DNA of 64,000 nt from Clostridia bacterium (lineage in GTDB: Bacteria > Bacillota > Clostridia > Oscillospirales > Acutalibacteraceae): contig JAGAMO010000020.1 in the NCBI GenBank assembly GCA_017624675.1, positions 62,001 through 126,000 on the forward strand. Reading direction: 5' to 3'. This document shows, one piece after another, positions 1 through 8,294 of this stretch; position 1 is the stretch's first letter; each line of letters begins with the position of its first letter. The notes under the pieces are model-generated. The model made no database searches, had not been told where the DNA came from, and worked only from the letters and a program-made list of their open reading frames with translations. A program made the position numbers and the translations under genes.

Positions 1-2
1 CA

Positions 3-287
3 TTTGCCCGTATCATCCCCGGTATTGACGGTTTAATCCACATTTCTCAAATTGCAGATAAGCACATTGCTAAACCCCAAGACGAGCTCCAGATCGGTCA
101 AGAGGTTGAGGCTAAGATTACTGCAGTTGACAACGATAAGAAGCGCGTAAGCCTTTCTATCCGTGCTCTTATTCAGAAGGAAGAGGAAGAAACTCAGGAT
201 ATCGAGGCTAAGGACGAGGTTGTTTACGAAGCAACCGAGGAAAATGCTCCTGCTGAGGTTGAAACCGAGACAGAGGCTGCTGAATAA
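3..287 (+). CDS. C-terminal end of an S1-domain RNA-binding protein (partial)
   Basis: Only the last 94 codons are in the window; the gene begins upstream. The visible part is an S1 RNA-binding domain end (IPGIDGLIHISQIADKHI, then a GQEVEAKITAVDNDKKRVSLSIRA stretch read in two halves) followed by a strongly acidic, Glu/Ala-rich tail of about 35 residues ending in EAAE. This is the usual C-terminus of ribosomal protein S1 homologues, which in clostridia are often fused behind IspH (HMBPP reductase); which form this is cannot be seen here. It ends in TAA at 285-287 and is followed at once by a strong terminator, so it closes a transcription unit. Confidence 0.85.
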   Translation, partial: FARIIPGIDGLIHISQIADKHIAKPQDELQIGQEVEAKITAVDNDKKRVSLSIRALIQKEEEETQDIEAKDEVVYEATEENAPAEVETETEAAE

Positions 288-301
288 TCAGTTTAAATTT
301 G

Positions 302-342
302 CGGATATTATCACTTTTTCGGTGATAGTATCCGTTTTTTTA
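302..342 (+). terminator. Intrinsic terminator after the S1-domain gene
   Basis: A 14-bp inverted repeat (CGGATATTATCAC against GTGATAGTATCCG with one G-U pair) encloses a short T-rich loop and is followed by a run of seven T. Confidence 0.85.
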
Positions 343-371
343 TTTACATATTTCGACAGTTGTGTTATAAT
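343..371 (+). promoter_or_regulatory. Sigma-A-type promoter upstream of the hairpin array and sulP
   Basis: TTTACA at 343-348 and TATAAT at 366-371 are separated by 17 bases. Transcription would start near 378, so the RNA would carry the whole hairpin array as its 5' leader before sulP. Confidence 0.7.
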
Positions 372-380
372 GACTGTTGT

Positions 381-550
381 TTGTCGAAGCGCTTTTCAGC
401 GCTTCGACAAGCCACTTTTTAAGTGGCTTTGGCAAAATTAATTTTTGCAATTCAATTTTGCACAACACTCATTGCAATGGATATGGACAAATTTCAAGAG
501 AAATTTGTTACAAAATCAAAGATTTTGTGTCGAAACAGAAGTGTTTCGAC
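381..550 (+). repeat. Tandem array of back-to-back perfect hairpins in the sulP leader
   Basis: Six or seven inverted repeats follow each other almost without spacers. Arms are 381-392/399-410 (12 bp), 411-417/421-427 (7 bp), 432-439/454-461 (8 bp), a small ATTGCAAT palindrome at 471-478, 487-495/500-508 (9 bp), 510-517/521-528 (8 bp) and 529-536/543-550 (8 bp). All the longer arms pair perfectly, loops are 3-6 bases except the third, and no T-run follows any of them, so they are not ordinary terminators. The first and last hairpins both have GTCGAA at the base. I do not recognise the element; it could be a structured leader RNA, a palindromic mobile repeat, or a relic of one. Confidence 0.75.
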
Positions 551-596
551 TAATCTTAACCATTATACTTGTTATCGCTTTATTGGAGGTACCGAA

Positions 597-1877
597 ATGA
601 AGGATTTTTATTTAAAGCCAAAGCTTATATCCTGTCTTAAGGGATATAGCTCGAAACAGTTTATAAATGATATTGTTGCAGGTATAATTGTTGCAATAAT
701 CGCTCTGCCTTTGTCTATAGCCTTGGCATTGGCATCGGGTGTTGAACCCGCACAGGGTGTTTACACCGCAATTTTTGCAGGTTTCACTGTTTCTTTGCTT
801 GGCGGCAGCCGTATACAAATTGCAGGTCCCACCGCCGCATTTGCTACAGTGGTTGCGGGTATTGTTGCAACCAAGGGTATGGGCGGACTTATAACCGCCA
901 CCGTTTTGGCAGGTATTATTTTGATAATTATGGGTCTTTTAAAGTTAGGCTCTCTTATTAAATACATACCCCATAGCATTACTATCGGTTTCACATCGGG
1001 TATTGCCGTTACCATCTTAATTGGTCAGATAAAGGACTTTTTGGGTCTTTCCTATGCAAACGGCGTAAAGCCTATTGAGACCATAGAAAAGATTGAGGCT
1101 AATATAGAGGCAATTTCCACCTTTAACTGGCAAGCCCTTTTAATAGGTGCGCTTAGCCTTGCGATTTTAATTGTTTACCCCAAATTCGAAAAGAGAATAC
1201 CGCCCTCTTTAATTGCGGTAATCGTATGTTCTTTGGTAGTTGGACTTATCCCTGCACTTTCAAAGGGCGTTAATACAATAGGTGACCTTTATACAATTCC
1301 TTCGGGACTTCCTGCCTTCACACTTGGCGATATGGATTTTAGTATAAATAGTATATTAGCCGCTTTGCCAAACGCTGTTACAATAGCTGTTTTAGCGGGA
1401 ATTGAATCTTTACTGTCCTGTGTTGTTGCCGATACAATGGTAAACTCAAAGCACAATTCCAACGCTGAGTTGGTGGCTCAGGGTATAGGAAATATAGCTT
1501 CTGTTGCTTTTGGCGGTATCCCCGCTACAGGTGCAATAGCAAGAACAGCCGCAAACGCTAAAAACGGTGGCAAAACCCCCGTTGCAGGTATGGTACATGC
1601 TGTTGTGTTACTCTTGGTGCTTTTATTCTTAATGCCCTATGCGGCACTTATCCCAATGCCTACAATAGCCGCAATTTTGTTTATGGTGGCTTATAATATG
1701 AGCGAATATAAAGAGTTTGCCCACACACTTAAAACGGCTCACATAACCGATTCCTTGGTAATGGTTGTAACCTTTGCTTTGACCGTTATTTTTGACTTGG
1801 TTGTGGCAATCGCTGTGGGACTAGCCCTCGCTATTATTTTTAATTTAATATTCAAAAGTAAAAAAGCTGTCTCATAA
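597..1877 (+). CDS. SulP-family inorganic anion transporter
   Basis: A 426-residue polytopic membrane protein of the SulP (SLC26) family, which moves sulfate, bicarbonate or other anions. The first membrane segments contain the family pattern PLSIALALASGVEPAQGVYT, followed by GGSRIQIAGPTAAF, and the later SIGFTSGIAV-like and GGIPATGAIARTAAN motifs are also typical. It stops after the last membrane helix (AIIFNLIFKSKKAVS), so the cytoplasmic STAS domain found in most SulP proteins is absent. The frame stays open upstream to 423, but ATG 597 is chosen because TTGGAGGT lies just before it and family similarity starts here. The leader is the hairpin array. The ion transported cannot be told from sequence. 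Confidence 0.9.
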   Translation: MKDFYLKPKLISCLKGYSSKQFINDIVAGIIVAIIALPLSIALALASGVEPAQGVYTAIFAGFTVSLLGGSRIQIAGPTAAFATVVAGIVATKGMGGLITATVLAGIILIIMGLLKLGSLIKYIPHSITIGFTSGIAVTILIGQIKDFLGLSYANGVKPIETIEKIEANIEAISTFNWQALLIGALSLAILIVYPKFEKRIPPSLIAVIVCSLVVGLIPALSKGVNTIGDLYTIPSGLPAFTLGDMDFSINSILAALPNAVTIAVLAGIESLLSCVVADTMVNSKHNSNAELVAQGIGNIASVAFGGIPATGAIARTAANAKNGGKTPVAGMVHAVVLLLVLLFLMPYAALIPMPTIAAILFMVAYNMSEYKEFAHTLKTAHITDSLVMVVTFALTVIFDLVVAIAVGLALAIIFNLIFKSKKAVS

Positions 1878-1887
1878 GACAAATACT

Positions 1888-1923
1888 AAACGGATGTGTA
1901 GAATTTCTGCACATCCGTTTTAC
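1888..1923 (+). terminator. Intrinsic terminator after sulP
   Basis: AAACGGATGTG pairs with CACATCCGTTT across an 11-base loop and is followed by TTTTA. Confidence 0.85.
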
Positions 1924-1939
1924 TTTTGACGGTTATGTA

Positions 1940-1968
1940 TTGAGAAAAATTAAAAATCATGTTAAAAT
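1940..1968 (+). promoter_or_regulatory. Promoter of the MFS-glycosidase operon
   Basis: TTGAGA at 1940-1945, 17 bases, TAAAAT at 1963-1968, 29 bases before the ATG at 1998. Confidence 0.6.
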
Positions 1969-1997
1969 AAAATATATTAAATCGAAGGAGAGTTATT

Positions 1998-3290
1998 ATG
2001 AAAACCAAACTTTCACCTCGTTTTTGGTGTGCAGTTACCCTTTTCAGTCTGATAGGTCAGGTAGCATGGGTTGTTGAAAATATGTATTTCAATGTTTTTA
2101 TATATAAAATGTTTAACGCTAGTGCTAGTGATATTGCTTTGATGGTTGCCGCCTCAGCCATTGCCGCTACTGTAACCACTGTGTTTATGGGTGCCCTTTC
2201 TGATCGTGTTGGACAGCGTAAGTTGTTTATTTGCAGCGGATATATACTTTGGGGTATTTCAATTTTTAGCTTTGTCCTTATCCGCACCGATATTATCTCG
2301 GGCATTTTCCCCACAGTCACTGCCGTTTCATCACTTTGTGTCACCTTGGTTATTATAATGGACTGCGTAATGACATTTTTCGGTTCAACTGCAAACGACG
2401 CTGCCTTTAATGCTTGGCTTACCGATTCGACCGATAAAACCAACCGTGGTGCGGTTGAAGGTATTAATGCTATGATGCCGCTTGTTGCAATTTTGGTGGT
2501 TTTCGGCGGTTTTATGTTCTTTGATTTGGAAAAAGCGTCAAGTTGGATACTGATTTTCACAATTATCGGTATTGTGGTTACCGTTATTGGTGTTTTGGGT
2601 ATTTTCCTTGTTAAAGACACTAAAGTAGAAAAGCCCGAACAAAGCTATTTAGGTTGTATTTTTTACGGTTTCAAACTGGGAACCGTAAAAAACAATTCTT
2701 TGCTTTATATTACCCTTGCGGCGTTTGTGATTTTTAATACCTCTATTCAAATTTTTATGCCTTATCTAATTATTTACTATGAAAAGTCGCTGGGTCTCAC
2801 AGATTATGTTTTCATAATGGCACCTGCAATTATTATTGCTGCAGTTGTTACAGCCATTTGGGGTAGGGTTTACGATAAAAAGGGATTTGCCTTTTCAAGC
2901 GGCATTGCACTTTTATCCCTTTGTTTAGGTTATGTGATTTTATTTTTCACCAAAACCACCCTTCCCGTGTTTATCGGCTCTCTTTTTATGATGTGCGGTT
3001 ACCTATCGGGCATGGCGGTATTTGGTGCAATGATAAGGGATAATACTCCCGAAAATAAGGCAGGTATGTTTCAGGGTCTTCGCATTTTCGCACAAGTGCT
3101 GATTCCTGGTATAATAGGCCCTGGGGTAGGCTCGGCTGTACTTAAAAATGCTGAAACCGTCCTTAACAACGACGGCACAACTTCGTTTTTACCCAATGAA
3201 AATATCTTTTTAGCATCCTTAATTGCAATTGTTTTGCTTATCCCTCTTTTATTTATCATCAAGAAAAGGAATTCCTCAAATGAAAGCTGA
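1998..3290 (+). CDS. Major facilitator superfamily transporter, probably sugar or glycoside uptake
   Basis: A 430-residue protein with about 12 membrane helices in two six-helix halves. The loop after helix 2 carries the MFS motif A-like GALSDRVGQRKLF, and an equivalent IWGRVYDKKGF lies in the second half, with a charged central loop near residues 205-225. ATG 1998 is preceded by AAGGAGAG. The last 11 bases overlap the start of the downstream glycoside hydrolase gene, so the two are co-transcribed and probably translationally coupled. That pairing suggests import of an oligosaccharide or glycoside that the hydrolase then cleaves in the cytoplasm. The substrate itself cannot be read from the sequence. 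Confidence 0.88.
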   Translation: MKTKLSPRFWCAVTLFSLIGQVAWVVENMYFNVFIYKMFNASASDIALMVAASAIAATVTTVFMGALSDRVGQRKLFICSGYILWGISIFSFVLIRTDIISGIFPTVTAVSSLCVTLVIIMDCVMTFFGSTANDAAFNAWLTDSTDKTNRGAVEGINAMMPLVAILVVFGGFMFFDLEKASSWILIFTIIGIVVTVIGVLGIFLVKDTKVEKPEQSYLGCIFYGFKLGTVKNNSLLYITLAAFVIFNTSIQIFMPYLIIYYEKSLGLTDYVFIMAPAIIIAAVVTAIWGRVYDKKGFAFSSGIALLSLCLGYVILFFTKTTLPVFIGSLFMMCGYLSGMAVFGAMIRDNTPENKAGMFQGLRIFAQVLIPGIIGPGVGSAVLKNAETVLNNDGTTSFLPNENIFLASLIAIVLLIPLLFIIKKRNSSNES

Positions 3291-4965
3291 AATTGCAACA
3301 CTATACACTCCGTTTGAAAAGGATTTAAATATCGAAAAACCGTGGGATATTTATCCACGCCCACAATTCAAACGCCGAAGTTTTATAAATTTAAACGGAA
3401 AATGGAGTTTGGAAATTAAGCGCAAAAACATTTCTGTTTTTATGGGCGAAATTATTGTGCCTTTTCCTCTTGAAAGTCGACTTTCAGGGGTTGATTTTAA
3501 GAAAGAAACCAACGATTTATTGATTTATAGAAAAAGCTTTGAGTTTACTCCCTCTGAAGACCTAGTGCTTTTAAATTTTGGTGCGGTTGACCAAGAGTGT
3601 AAGGTTTTTATTAACGGCAATTTTGTGGGTGAAAACCTTGGCGGATATATTCCTTTTTCATTTGATATTACATCCCATTTAAAGCAGGGTGAAAATGAAA
3701 TTAGGGTAGAGGTTACTGATACTCTTAATTTGGATTTAGCCTATGGTAAGCAACGCAAAAAGCGTGGCGGTATGTGGTACACTGAAACCAGCGGAATTTG
3801 GCAAACTGTATGGATTGAAGCGGTGCCGAAAAATTATATTACAAGCATTAAAGTTATCCCTGACCTTACGGGTTTTGATATAACCGTTTTGGGTGGTGAG
3901 GATGAAAAAGTTATTGAAATAGATGGTAAAAAGCACACTTTTTCAGGTGAAAGCACGCGAATAGAAATTGAAAACCCAATTAATTGGACTCCCGAAAACC
4001 CACACCTTTACGATTTCACTTTAACTAGCGGCGAGGATGAAGTTAAATCATATACCGCCCTTCGCACAGTAAAGGTTGAGGAAAATAAAATATTACTGAA
4101 CGAAAAACCGTATTTTTTCCATGGACTTTTAGACCAGGGCTATTTTAGTGACGGTATTTATACCCCTGCCACTCCAGAAGCCCTTGAAAACGATATTATC
4201 AAAATGAAGGATTGCGGTTTTAATACGTTAAGAAAGCATATTAAAATCGAGCACGAGTTGTTTTATTATTACTGCGATAAACTTGGTATGGCGGTTTTTC
4301 AAGACCTTGTAAACAGCGGTAAATATAGTTTCTTAATTGACACCGCTTTGCCGACCGTAGGTCTTAAAAAAGGCGTTACCCATAAGGCAACACCTTTAAG
4401 ACGAGAGCAGTTTATAAAAAATTCAAAAGATACCCTAAAACTTTTATATAACCACCCTTGCGTGGTGTATTATACCTTGTTTAATGAGGGGTGGGGGCAG
4501 TTTGATGCTAAAAACCTTTATAAAATGATGAAGGGTATCGACCCCACACGTGTGTGGGACGCAACATCGGGCTGGTTTCAAACAGGTGAAAGTGATGTTT
4601 TATCGGAGCATATTTATTTTAAGCCTCTTAAATTTAGGGCCGACTCTCGCCCTCTTGTGCTTTCGGAATTTGGAGGATATTCTTCAAAAATCAAGGGTCA
4701 TTCCTTTAACAAAACCAAAACCTATGGCTATAAATTCTTTAGCGACAATGAAGAATTTAAAAAAGCTCTTTTAAAACTTTATTACGATGAGGTTATACCC
4801 ACTATTAAAAAGCATCATCTTTGCGCCACCGTTTTAACACAGGTTAGCGATGTTGAGGATGAAACAAACGGGCTTTTAACCTATGACCGACAGGTTTTAA
4901 AGGTTGACCCCGATGAAATGCAAGAAATGGCAAAGGCTGTATTTGATACCTTTTATAATTCTTAA
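3280..4965 (+). CDS. Glycoside hydrolase family 2 enzyme (beta-galactosidase/beta-glucuronidase type)
   Basis: A 561-residue cytoplasmic GH2 hydrolase without signal peptide. The N-terminal jelly-roll sugar-binding domain starts at PWDIYPRPQFKRRSFINLNG, followed by the immunoglobulin-like middle domain and a TIM barrel. The acid/base is Glu403 in TLFNEGWGQ and the nucleophile is Glu463 in LVLSEFGGY, both in the usual GH2 spacing of about 60 residues. It is shorter than LacZ and lacks the C-terminal LacZ domains, closer to the GusA size class. The start ATG 3280 lies inside the MFS gene end, with AAGAAAAGGA before it; an earlier in-frame start would extend it by 19 unrelated residues. Specificity (galactoside, glucuronide or mannoside) is undetermined. 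Confidence 0.9.
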   Translation: MKAEIATLYTPFEKDLNIEKPWDIYPRPQFKRRSFINLNGKWSLEIKRKNISVFMGEIIVPFPLESRLSGVDFKKETNDLLIYRKSFEFTPSEDLVLLNFGAVDQECKVFINGNFVGENLGGYIPFSFDITSHLKQGENEIRVEVTDTLNLDLAYGKQRKKRGGMWYTETSGIWQTVWIEAVPKNYITSIKVIPDLTGFDITVLGGEDEKVIEIDGKKHTFSGESTRIEIENPINWTPENPHLYDFTLTSGEDEVKSYTALRTVKVEENKILLNEKPYFFHGLLDQGYFSDGIYTPATPEALENDIIKMKDCGFNTLRKHIKIEHELFYYYCDKLGMAVFQDLVNSGKYSFLIDTALPTVGLKKGVTHKATPLRREQFIKNSKDTLKLLYNHPCVVYYTLFNEGWGQFDAKNLYKMMKGIDPTRVWDATSGWFQTGESDVLSEHIYFKPLKFRADSRPLVLSEFGGYSSKIKGHSFNKTKTYGYKFFSDNEEFKKALLKLYYDEVIPTIKKHHLCATVLTQVSDVEDETNGLLTYDRQVLKVDPDEMQEMAKAVFDTFYNS

Positions 4966-5000
4966 AAAAAGAAGCACGAAAATTTCGTGCTTCTTTTTTA
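4966..5000. terminator. Bidirectional terminator between the GH2 gene and the convergent nagD-like gene
   Basis: GAAGCACGAAA pairs with TTTCGTGCTTC, with A-run on the left and T-run on the right, so it can serve both converging units. Confidence 0.85.
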
Positions 5001-5011
5001 CTTTCTATTTA

Positions 5012-5785
5012 TTATTTCACAATATCTGCAACACTGTTTAAAATGTATTTTGGGCGGTAGGGGAATTTGTCAATATCCTCTATTGCGGTAACACCCGTCA
5101 AAACCAAAACAGTATCAACATTAGATTCAATACCTGCAATAATGTCGGTATCCATTCGGTCGCCGATAAAGGCAATTTCTTCGCTGTGGCAATCAATTTT
5201 CTTAAGTCCGTGGCGAAGCATTAAGGGGTTGGGTTTGCCAACAAAATACGCTCTCTTGCCCGTTGCAATTTCAATGGGGGCTATAAGTGAGCCGGTTGCA
5301 GGCATAATGCCTTTTTCGGTGGGACCCGTAATATCGGGGTTGGTGCCGATAAGCTTTGCGCCCTTGTTTACAAGTTCAATGGCTTTTTCAATTTTTTCAA
5401 AATTATATGTTCTCGTTTCACCCACAACAACATATTCGGGGTTAATGTCGTTCATATAAATTCCTTGGTCATAAAGTGCCTTTGTGAGAGCCGCCTCACC
5501 TATAACATAAGCGGTGCAGTTCGGGTTTTGGCTTTTTAAGAATGCGGCGGTAGCCATAGCGCTTGTATAAAAATGCTCGGGCGTAACATTTAAGCCCATT
5601 CTTTCAAGTTTCATACTAAGCTCGTGGGGTGTTCTTTCGGGACTGTTGGTTAAAAAGACAAACTTCTTGTTGTTGTCAATCATCCAGTTAACAAAGTCCG
5701 AAACACCGTCTAAAATGCGGTTGCCGTGGTATATAACACCATCCATATCACAAATAAATCCGATTTTATTTTTAATAGAGTCCAT
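5012..5785 (-). CDS. HAD-IIA family phosphatase, NagD/UmpH-like
   Basis: A 257-residue HAD-superfamily hydrolase of subclass IIA. Motif I is FICDMDGVIYHGN with the nucleophile Asp and the acid/base Asp two residues on, motif II is FLTNSPERTPHE, the C2-type cap lies between, and motif IV is FIGDRMDTDIIAG. NagD/UmpH homologues dephosphorylate nucleoside monophosphates or small sugar phosphates; the substrate here is not known. It starts at ATG 5785 with AGGAGA in front and is the last gene of a four-gene minus-strand operon, 10 bases after the second chromate transporter half. Nothing in the sequence links it mechanistically to its operon partners. Confidence 0.9.
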   Translation of the reverse strand: MDSIKNKIGFICDMDGVIYHGNRILDGVSDFVNWMIDNNKKFVFLTNSPERTPHELSMKLERMGLNVTPEHFYTSAMATAAFLKSQNPNCTAYVIGEAALTKALYDQGIYMNDINPEYVVVGETRTYNFEKIEKAIELVNKGAKLIGTNPDITGPTEKGIMPATGSLIAPIEIATGKRAYFVGKPNPLMLRHGLKKIDCHSEEIAFIGDRMDTDIIAGIESNVDTVLVLTGVTAIEDIDKFPYRPKYILNSVADIVK

Positions 5786-5795
5786 AATTTATCTC

Positions 5796-6380
5796 CTAAA
5801 GTAAATATCCTGCCGCAATACCTGCAACTGCAGAAAGGCAGATTATAATAATTGGGTGTACTTTTTTAAATGCCAAAACAGCACAGACAGCAAAAATTGC
5901 TAAAGAAATATAGGTTTGTGCTGTTTTTAAAATTTCTGATAGAGTATATCCATCGGGCAAAAATACAGTCAAGAAAATCGACAAAATTGCACCGCCGATA
6001 AGACCCACAACAGCGGGTTTCAAGCCTGTCATACAACCCGCAACAATTTTGTTGGTTTTAAATTTTTCATAAAATTTTGCAACTATTAAAATAATTATAA
6101 AAGAGGGGAGAACTACGCCGAGTGTGGCACAAAAAGAGCCTAAAAGTGAGCCTAAAATTCCAAATTCGCCGCCCAAAACCGAGCCGACATAGGTTGAAAT
6201 ATTAACGGCAAAAGGTCCCGGTGTGCTTTCGCTTACGGCAATAAAGTTTACAATTTCTTCCTTTGGCAACCAACCGTTGTTGATTACTTCTTCCTGAATT
6301 AAAGGAAGCATTGCGTAACCGCCGCCGATGGTAAACAAACCGATTTTAAAGAAGGTGTAAAATAACTTAAAGAATATCAT
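5796..6380 (-). CDS. Chromate transporter family protein, second half-size subunit
   Basis: A 194-residue membrane protein corresponding to one CHR domain. It contains the family signatures FKIGLFTIGGGYAMLPLIQ near the N-terminus and AVSESTPGPFAVNISTYVG about 30 residues later, followed by hydrophobic helices. Its ATG overlaps the stop region of the preceding half-size gene (shared base 6380), so the two are made together. Paired short-chain CHR proteins act as heterodimers in the characterised Bacillus case and can export chromate; in gut anaerobes the natural anion is unknown. The two halves are clearly related but diverged, as expected for an old duplication with opposite membrane orientation. 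Confidence 0.9.
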   Translation of the reverse strand: MIFFKLFYTFFKIGLFTIGGGYAMLPLIQEEVINNGWLPKEEIVNFIAVSESTPGPFAVNISTYVGSVLGGEFGILGSLLGSFCATLGVVLPSFIIILIVAKFYEKFKTNKIVAGCMTGLKPAVVGLIGGAILSIFLTVFLPDGYTLSEILKTAQTYISLAIFAVCAVLAFKKVHPIIIICLSAVAGIAAGYLL

Positions 6381-6937
6381 TATTTTGCCCTCCTTTCGGC
6401 CATAAGGGAGGTAACAAGACCAAATACAGCACAGCCAATAAGAACGGCTAAAACGGGAATATCAAGCAAAGCGGTTAATATAAATGATGCCGCCATTATA
6501 ATATATGAAACTAAATTTTTGGGGCATTTTTTATACATAGTTACAATGGCTTTTAAAAGCAGTGCCAAAACACCCGCTCTGATACCTTCAAAAGCATATT
6601 GAACTGCTTTGATATCTTTAAATTGCTCTAACAAAAATGAGATTATAAAAATAATACAAAAAGAGGGTAAAACTGTGCCGAGGGTGGCGAAAAAGGAACC
6701 CCAAAAACCGCAAACCTTAAAGCCTACAAAGGTGGCAGAATTGATTGCGATGGGTCCCGGTGTGGATTCGGCAATGGCAACAATTTCTAAAATATCATCA
6801 TCGGTTATCCACTTTTTATTCTCAACAACCTCTTTAGAAATAAGGGGTATCATAGCGTATCCACCGCCAAAGGTGAAGGCGCCTATTTTGAAAAAAGTCA
6901 CAAATAACTGTAATGCTTTTTTGAATGTTTCTCTCAT
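6380..6937 (-). CDS. Chromate transporter family protein, first half-size subunit
   Basis: A 185-residue single CHR-domain membrane protein. The N-terminal motif is FFKIGAFTFGGGYAMIPLIS, and the conserved loop is AIAESTPGPIAINSATFVG. The start ATG at 6937 overlaps the stop of the acyltransferase gene in an ATGA arrangement, and its end overlaps the start of the second CHR gene by one base. It is therefore the first half of a coupled pair. Family members export chromate or related oxyanions; no metal-binding or regulatory gene is nearby to support a resistance role. Confidence 0.9.
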   Translation of the reverse strand: MRETFKKALQLFVTFFKIGAFTFGGGYAMIPLISKEVVENKKWITDDDILEIVAIAESTPGPIAINSATFVGFKVCGFWGSFFATLGTVLPSFCIIFIISFLLEQFKDIKAVQYAFEGIRAGVLALLLKAIVTMYKKCPKNLVSYIIMAASFILTALLDIPVLAVLIGCAVFGLVTSLMAERRAK

Positions 6938-8202
6938 ATTTTTTCCTTTTTTTCTTTTTTGATTTTATATATTTCTTCGGTAGCCAAACGGGCTTTTGCA
7001 ACGCTTATAGGGGTTTTAGGGAAACAGTAATAAAGTTTAGAGGCATCGCCAATGCAGATGATATCACTCATTTCATACCAATAATAATCGGCATTCAGGC
7101 TATACGAGGAAAGGGGAGACTGAGTGTAGTCAAGCTGACCGTTACAGCCTGTAAGGCGGAAACCATCTATACTATGTGTAAGGTGGCCGTCACCCAGCAT
7201 ATAAAGGCACTTAGTATCGCAAATAACACCAATTTCAACATCGGTGTCAAGAAGATATTCACCCTTTAAAATTTCTTCTTTTACACATTGTCTTTCCCAA
7301 TTATACCAGTCGGGAATATGTGGAAATTCGGTTTCGCCCGATTTAGCTTTCATAAATCCCGAAGTTCCCAACTCATATTTCTTGCCACAGTTAGAGCAAG
7401 AAATCATACTGGCTTTACCTTTAAGGGTGTTTTCACTTTGACAGTTGGGGCAACGGTATAAAATCCTCTCAAGTCCTTCGGCACGAAAATCCTCGGTAAT
7501 TTCGGTTTTATCATCTTGTTGCTCTTTAAAAGCGTCAAAGGTAAATTCTTCGTTCAAAAGAGCAGTAATTTCCTTTGAGGATTTTTCCTTTATTTCCTCA
7601 GGGGTTAAAAGGCATTTCACGGTAGCTGTAACCTTGGTTTTGCGTTTTCGAAGACCATTATAGAGTGGGTCTCTTAAAAACGCACCCTTTGTGATTACGG
7701 TTACAACGGGAACACCTAATTTTTTAATTAAAACGCCGATTCGAGGGGGCAGTGCGGTTGCTCTTCCGTCAAAGGAATAACCTGCCTCGGGATACATTAA
7801 AACATTAGCCTTGTTTTTCTTTAAAGCGTGGGAAATGTGGCTTATTAAAGAAATATCAGTAACAAATTTGTTTGTGGGGATACAACCCATAAGCCGCATT
7901 AAAAGGGATTTTCCAATATAAGCATCGGTGGTGCAAACGACCGAAAGTCTTTTCAGGAAAAATAACTTGTATGCAATTTTCATATCCAAAAAGCAAGAGT
8001 GGTTCATCAGGATAAGGCAAGGACCCTTAGCCTTATCCATTCTGATTTTTTTGGCACTAAATTTAACCGCCAAAAGCTCGGGTAAGCCCAAAATGTATAT
8101 AAGCAAACCTATAAGCCACAAGGGTTTTCTGGGTTTTTTGCTGTTATCTATTTCAAGGTTTTTTATAGTCTCATAGTCGGCAAGTTTTGTTTTTATTTTC
8201 AT
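6934..8202 (-). CDS. PlsC-like acyltransferase with a C-terminal zinc-ribbon extension
   Basis: A 422-residue protein. Residues about 30-230 are a 1-acyl-sn-glycerol-3-phosphate acyltransferase (PlsC) domain: a hydrophobic N-terminal segment (LWLIGLLIYILGLPELL), the catalytic HX4D box NHSCFLD, and the phosphate-binding MYPEAGYSFDGRAT block. After about residue 260 comes a rubredoxin-like zinc ribbon CPNCQS...CSNCGKKYE and roughly 120 residues I do not recognise. Standard PlsC is about 200-250 residues, so the second half is an added module. The frame stays open to 8286, but ATG 8202 has GGCGGTG before it and family similarity begins there. It heads the operon with the two chromate-transporter halves. 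Confidence 0.8.
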   Translation of the reverse strand: MKIKTKLADYETIKNLEIDNSKKPRKPLWLIGLLIYILGLPELLAVKFSAKKIRMDKAKGPCLILMNHSCFLDMKIAYKLFFLKRLSVVCTTDAYIGKSLLMRLMGCIPTNKFVTDISLISHISHALKKNKANVLMYPEAGYSFDGRATALPPRIGVLIKKLGVPVVTVITKGAFLRDPLYNGLRKRKTKVTATVKCLLTPEEIKEKSSKEITALLNEEFTFDAFKEQQDDKTEITEDFRAEGLERILYRCPNCQSENTLKGKASMISCSNCGKKYELGTSGFMKAKSGETEFPHIPDWYNWERQCVKEEILKGEYLLDTDVEIGVICDTKCLYMLGDGHLTHSIDGFRLTGCNGQLDYTQSPLSSYSLNADYYWYEMSDIICIGDASKLYYCFPKTPISVAKARLATEEIYKIKKEKKEKI

Positions 8203-8264
8203 ATAACACCGCCAAAAAAATATATATGAATATTTTACCCCAAAACAGATAAAATGGCAAGAAA

Positions 8265-8293
8265 AAATGCTCCCGAAAGGGAGCATTTTAAAG
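8265..8293 (-). terminator. Intrinsic terminator after pnp
   Basis: On the minus strand AAAATGCTCCC and GGGAGCATTTT form an 11-bp stem with a TTTC loop, followed by TTCTT. It sits directly after the pnp stop codon. Confidence 0.85.
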
Positions 8294-8294
8294 A

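Noticed and set aside
423..596. Upstream extension of the SulP frame
   Set aside because: It would translate the hairpin array, gives no family similarity, and a good ribosome binding site precedes ATG 597.
2057..2620. 187-codon minus-strand ORF
   Set aside because: Antisense shadow of the MFS transporter gene, without promoter or ribosome binding site.
4966..5000. Shared repeat element with the terminator at 34671-34708
   Set aside because: Both contain ACGAAAATTTCGT, but this is explained by the same type of terminator loop; the stems differ.
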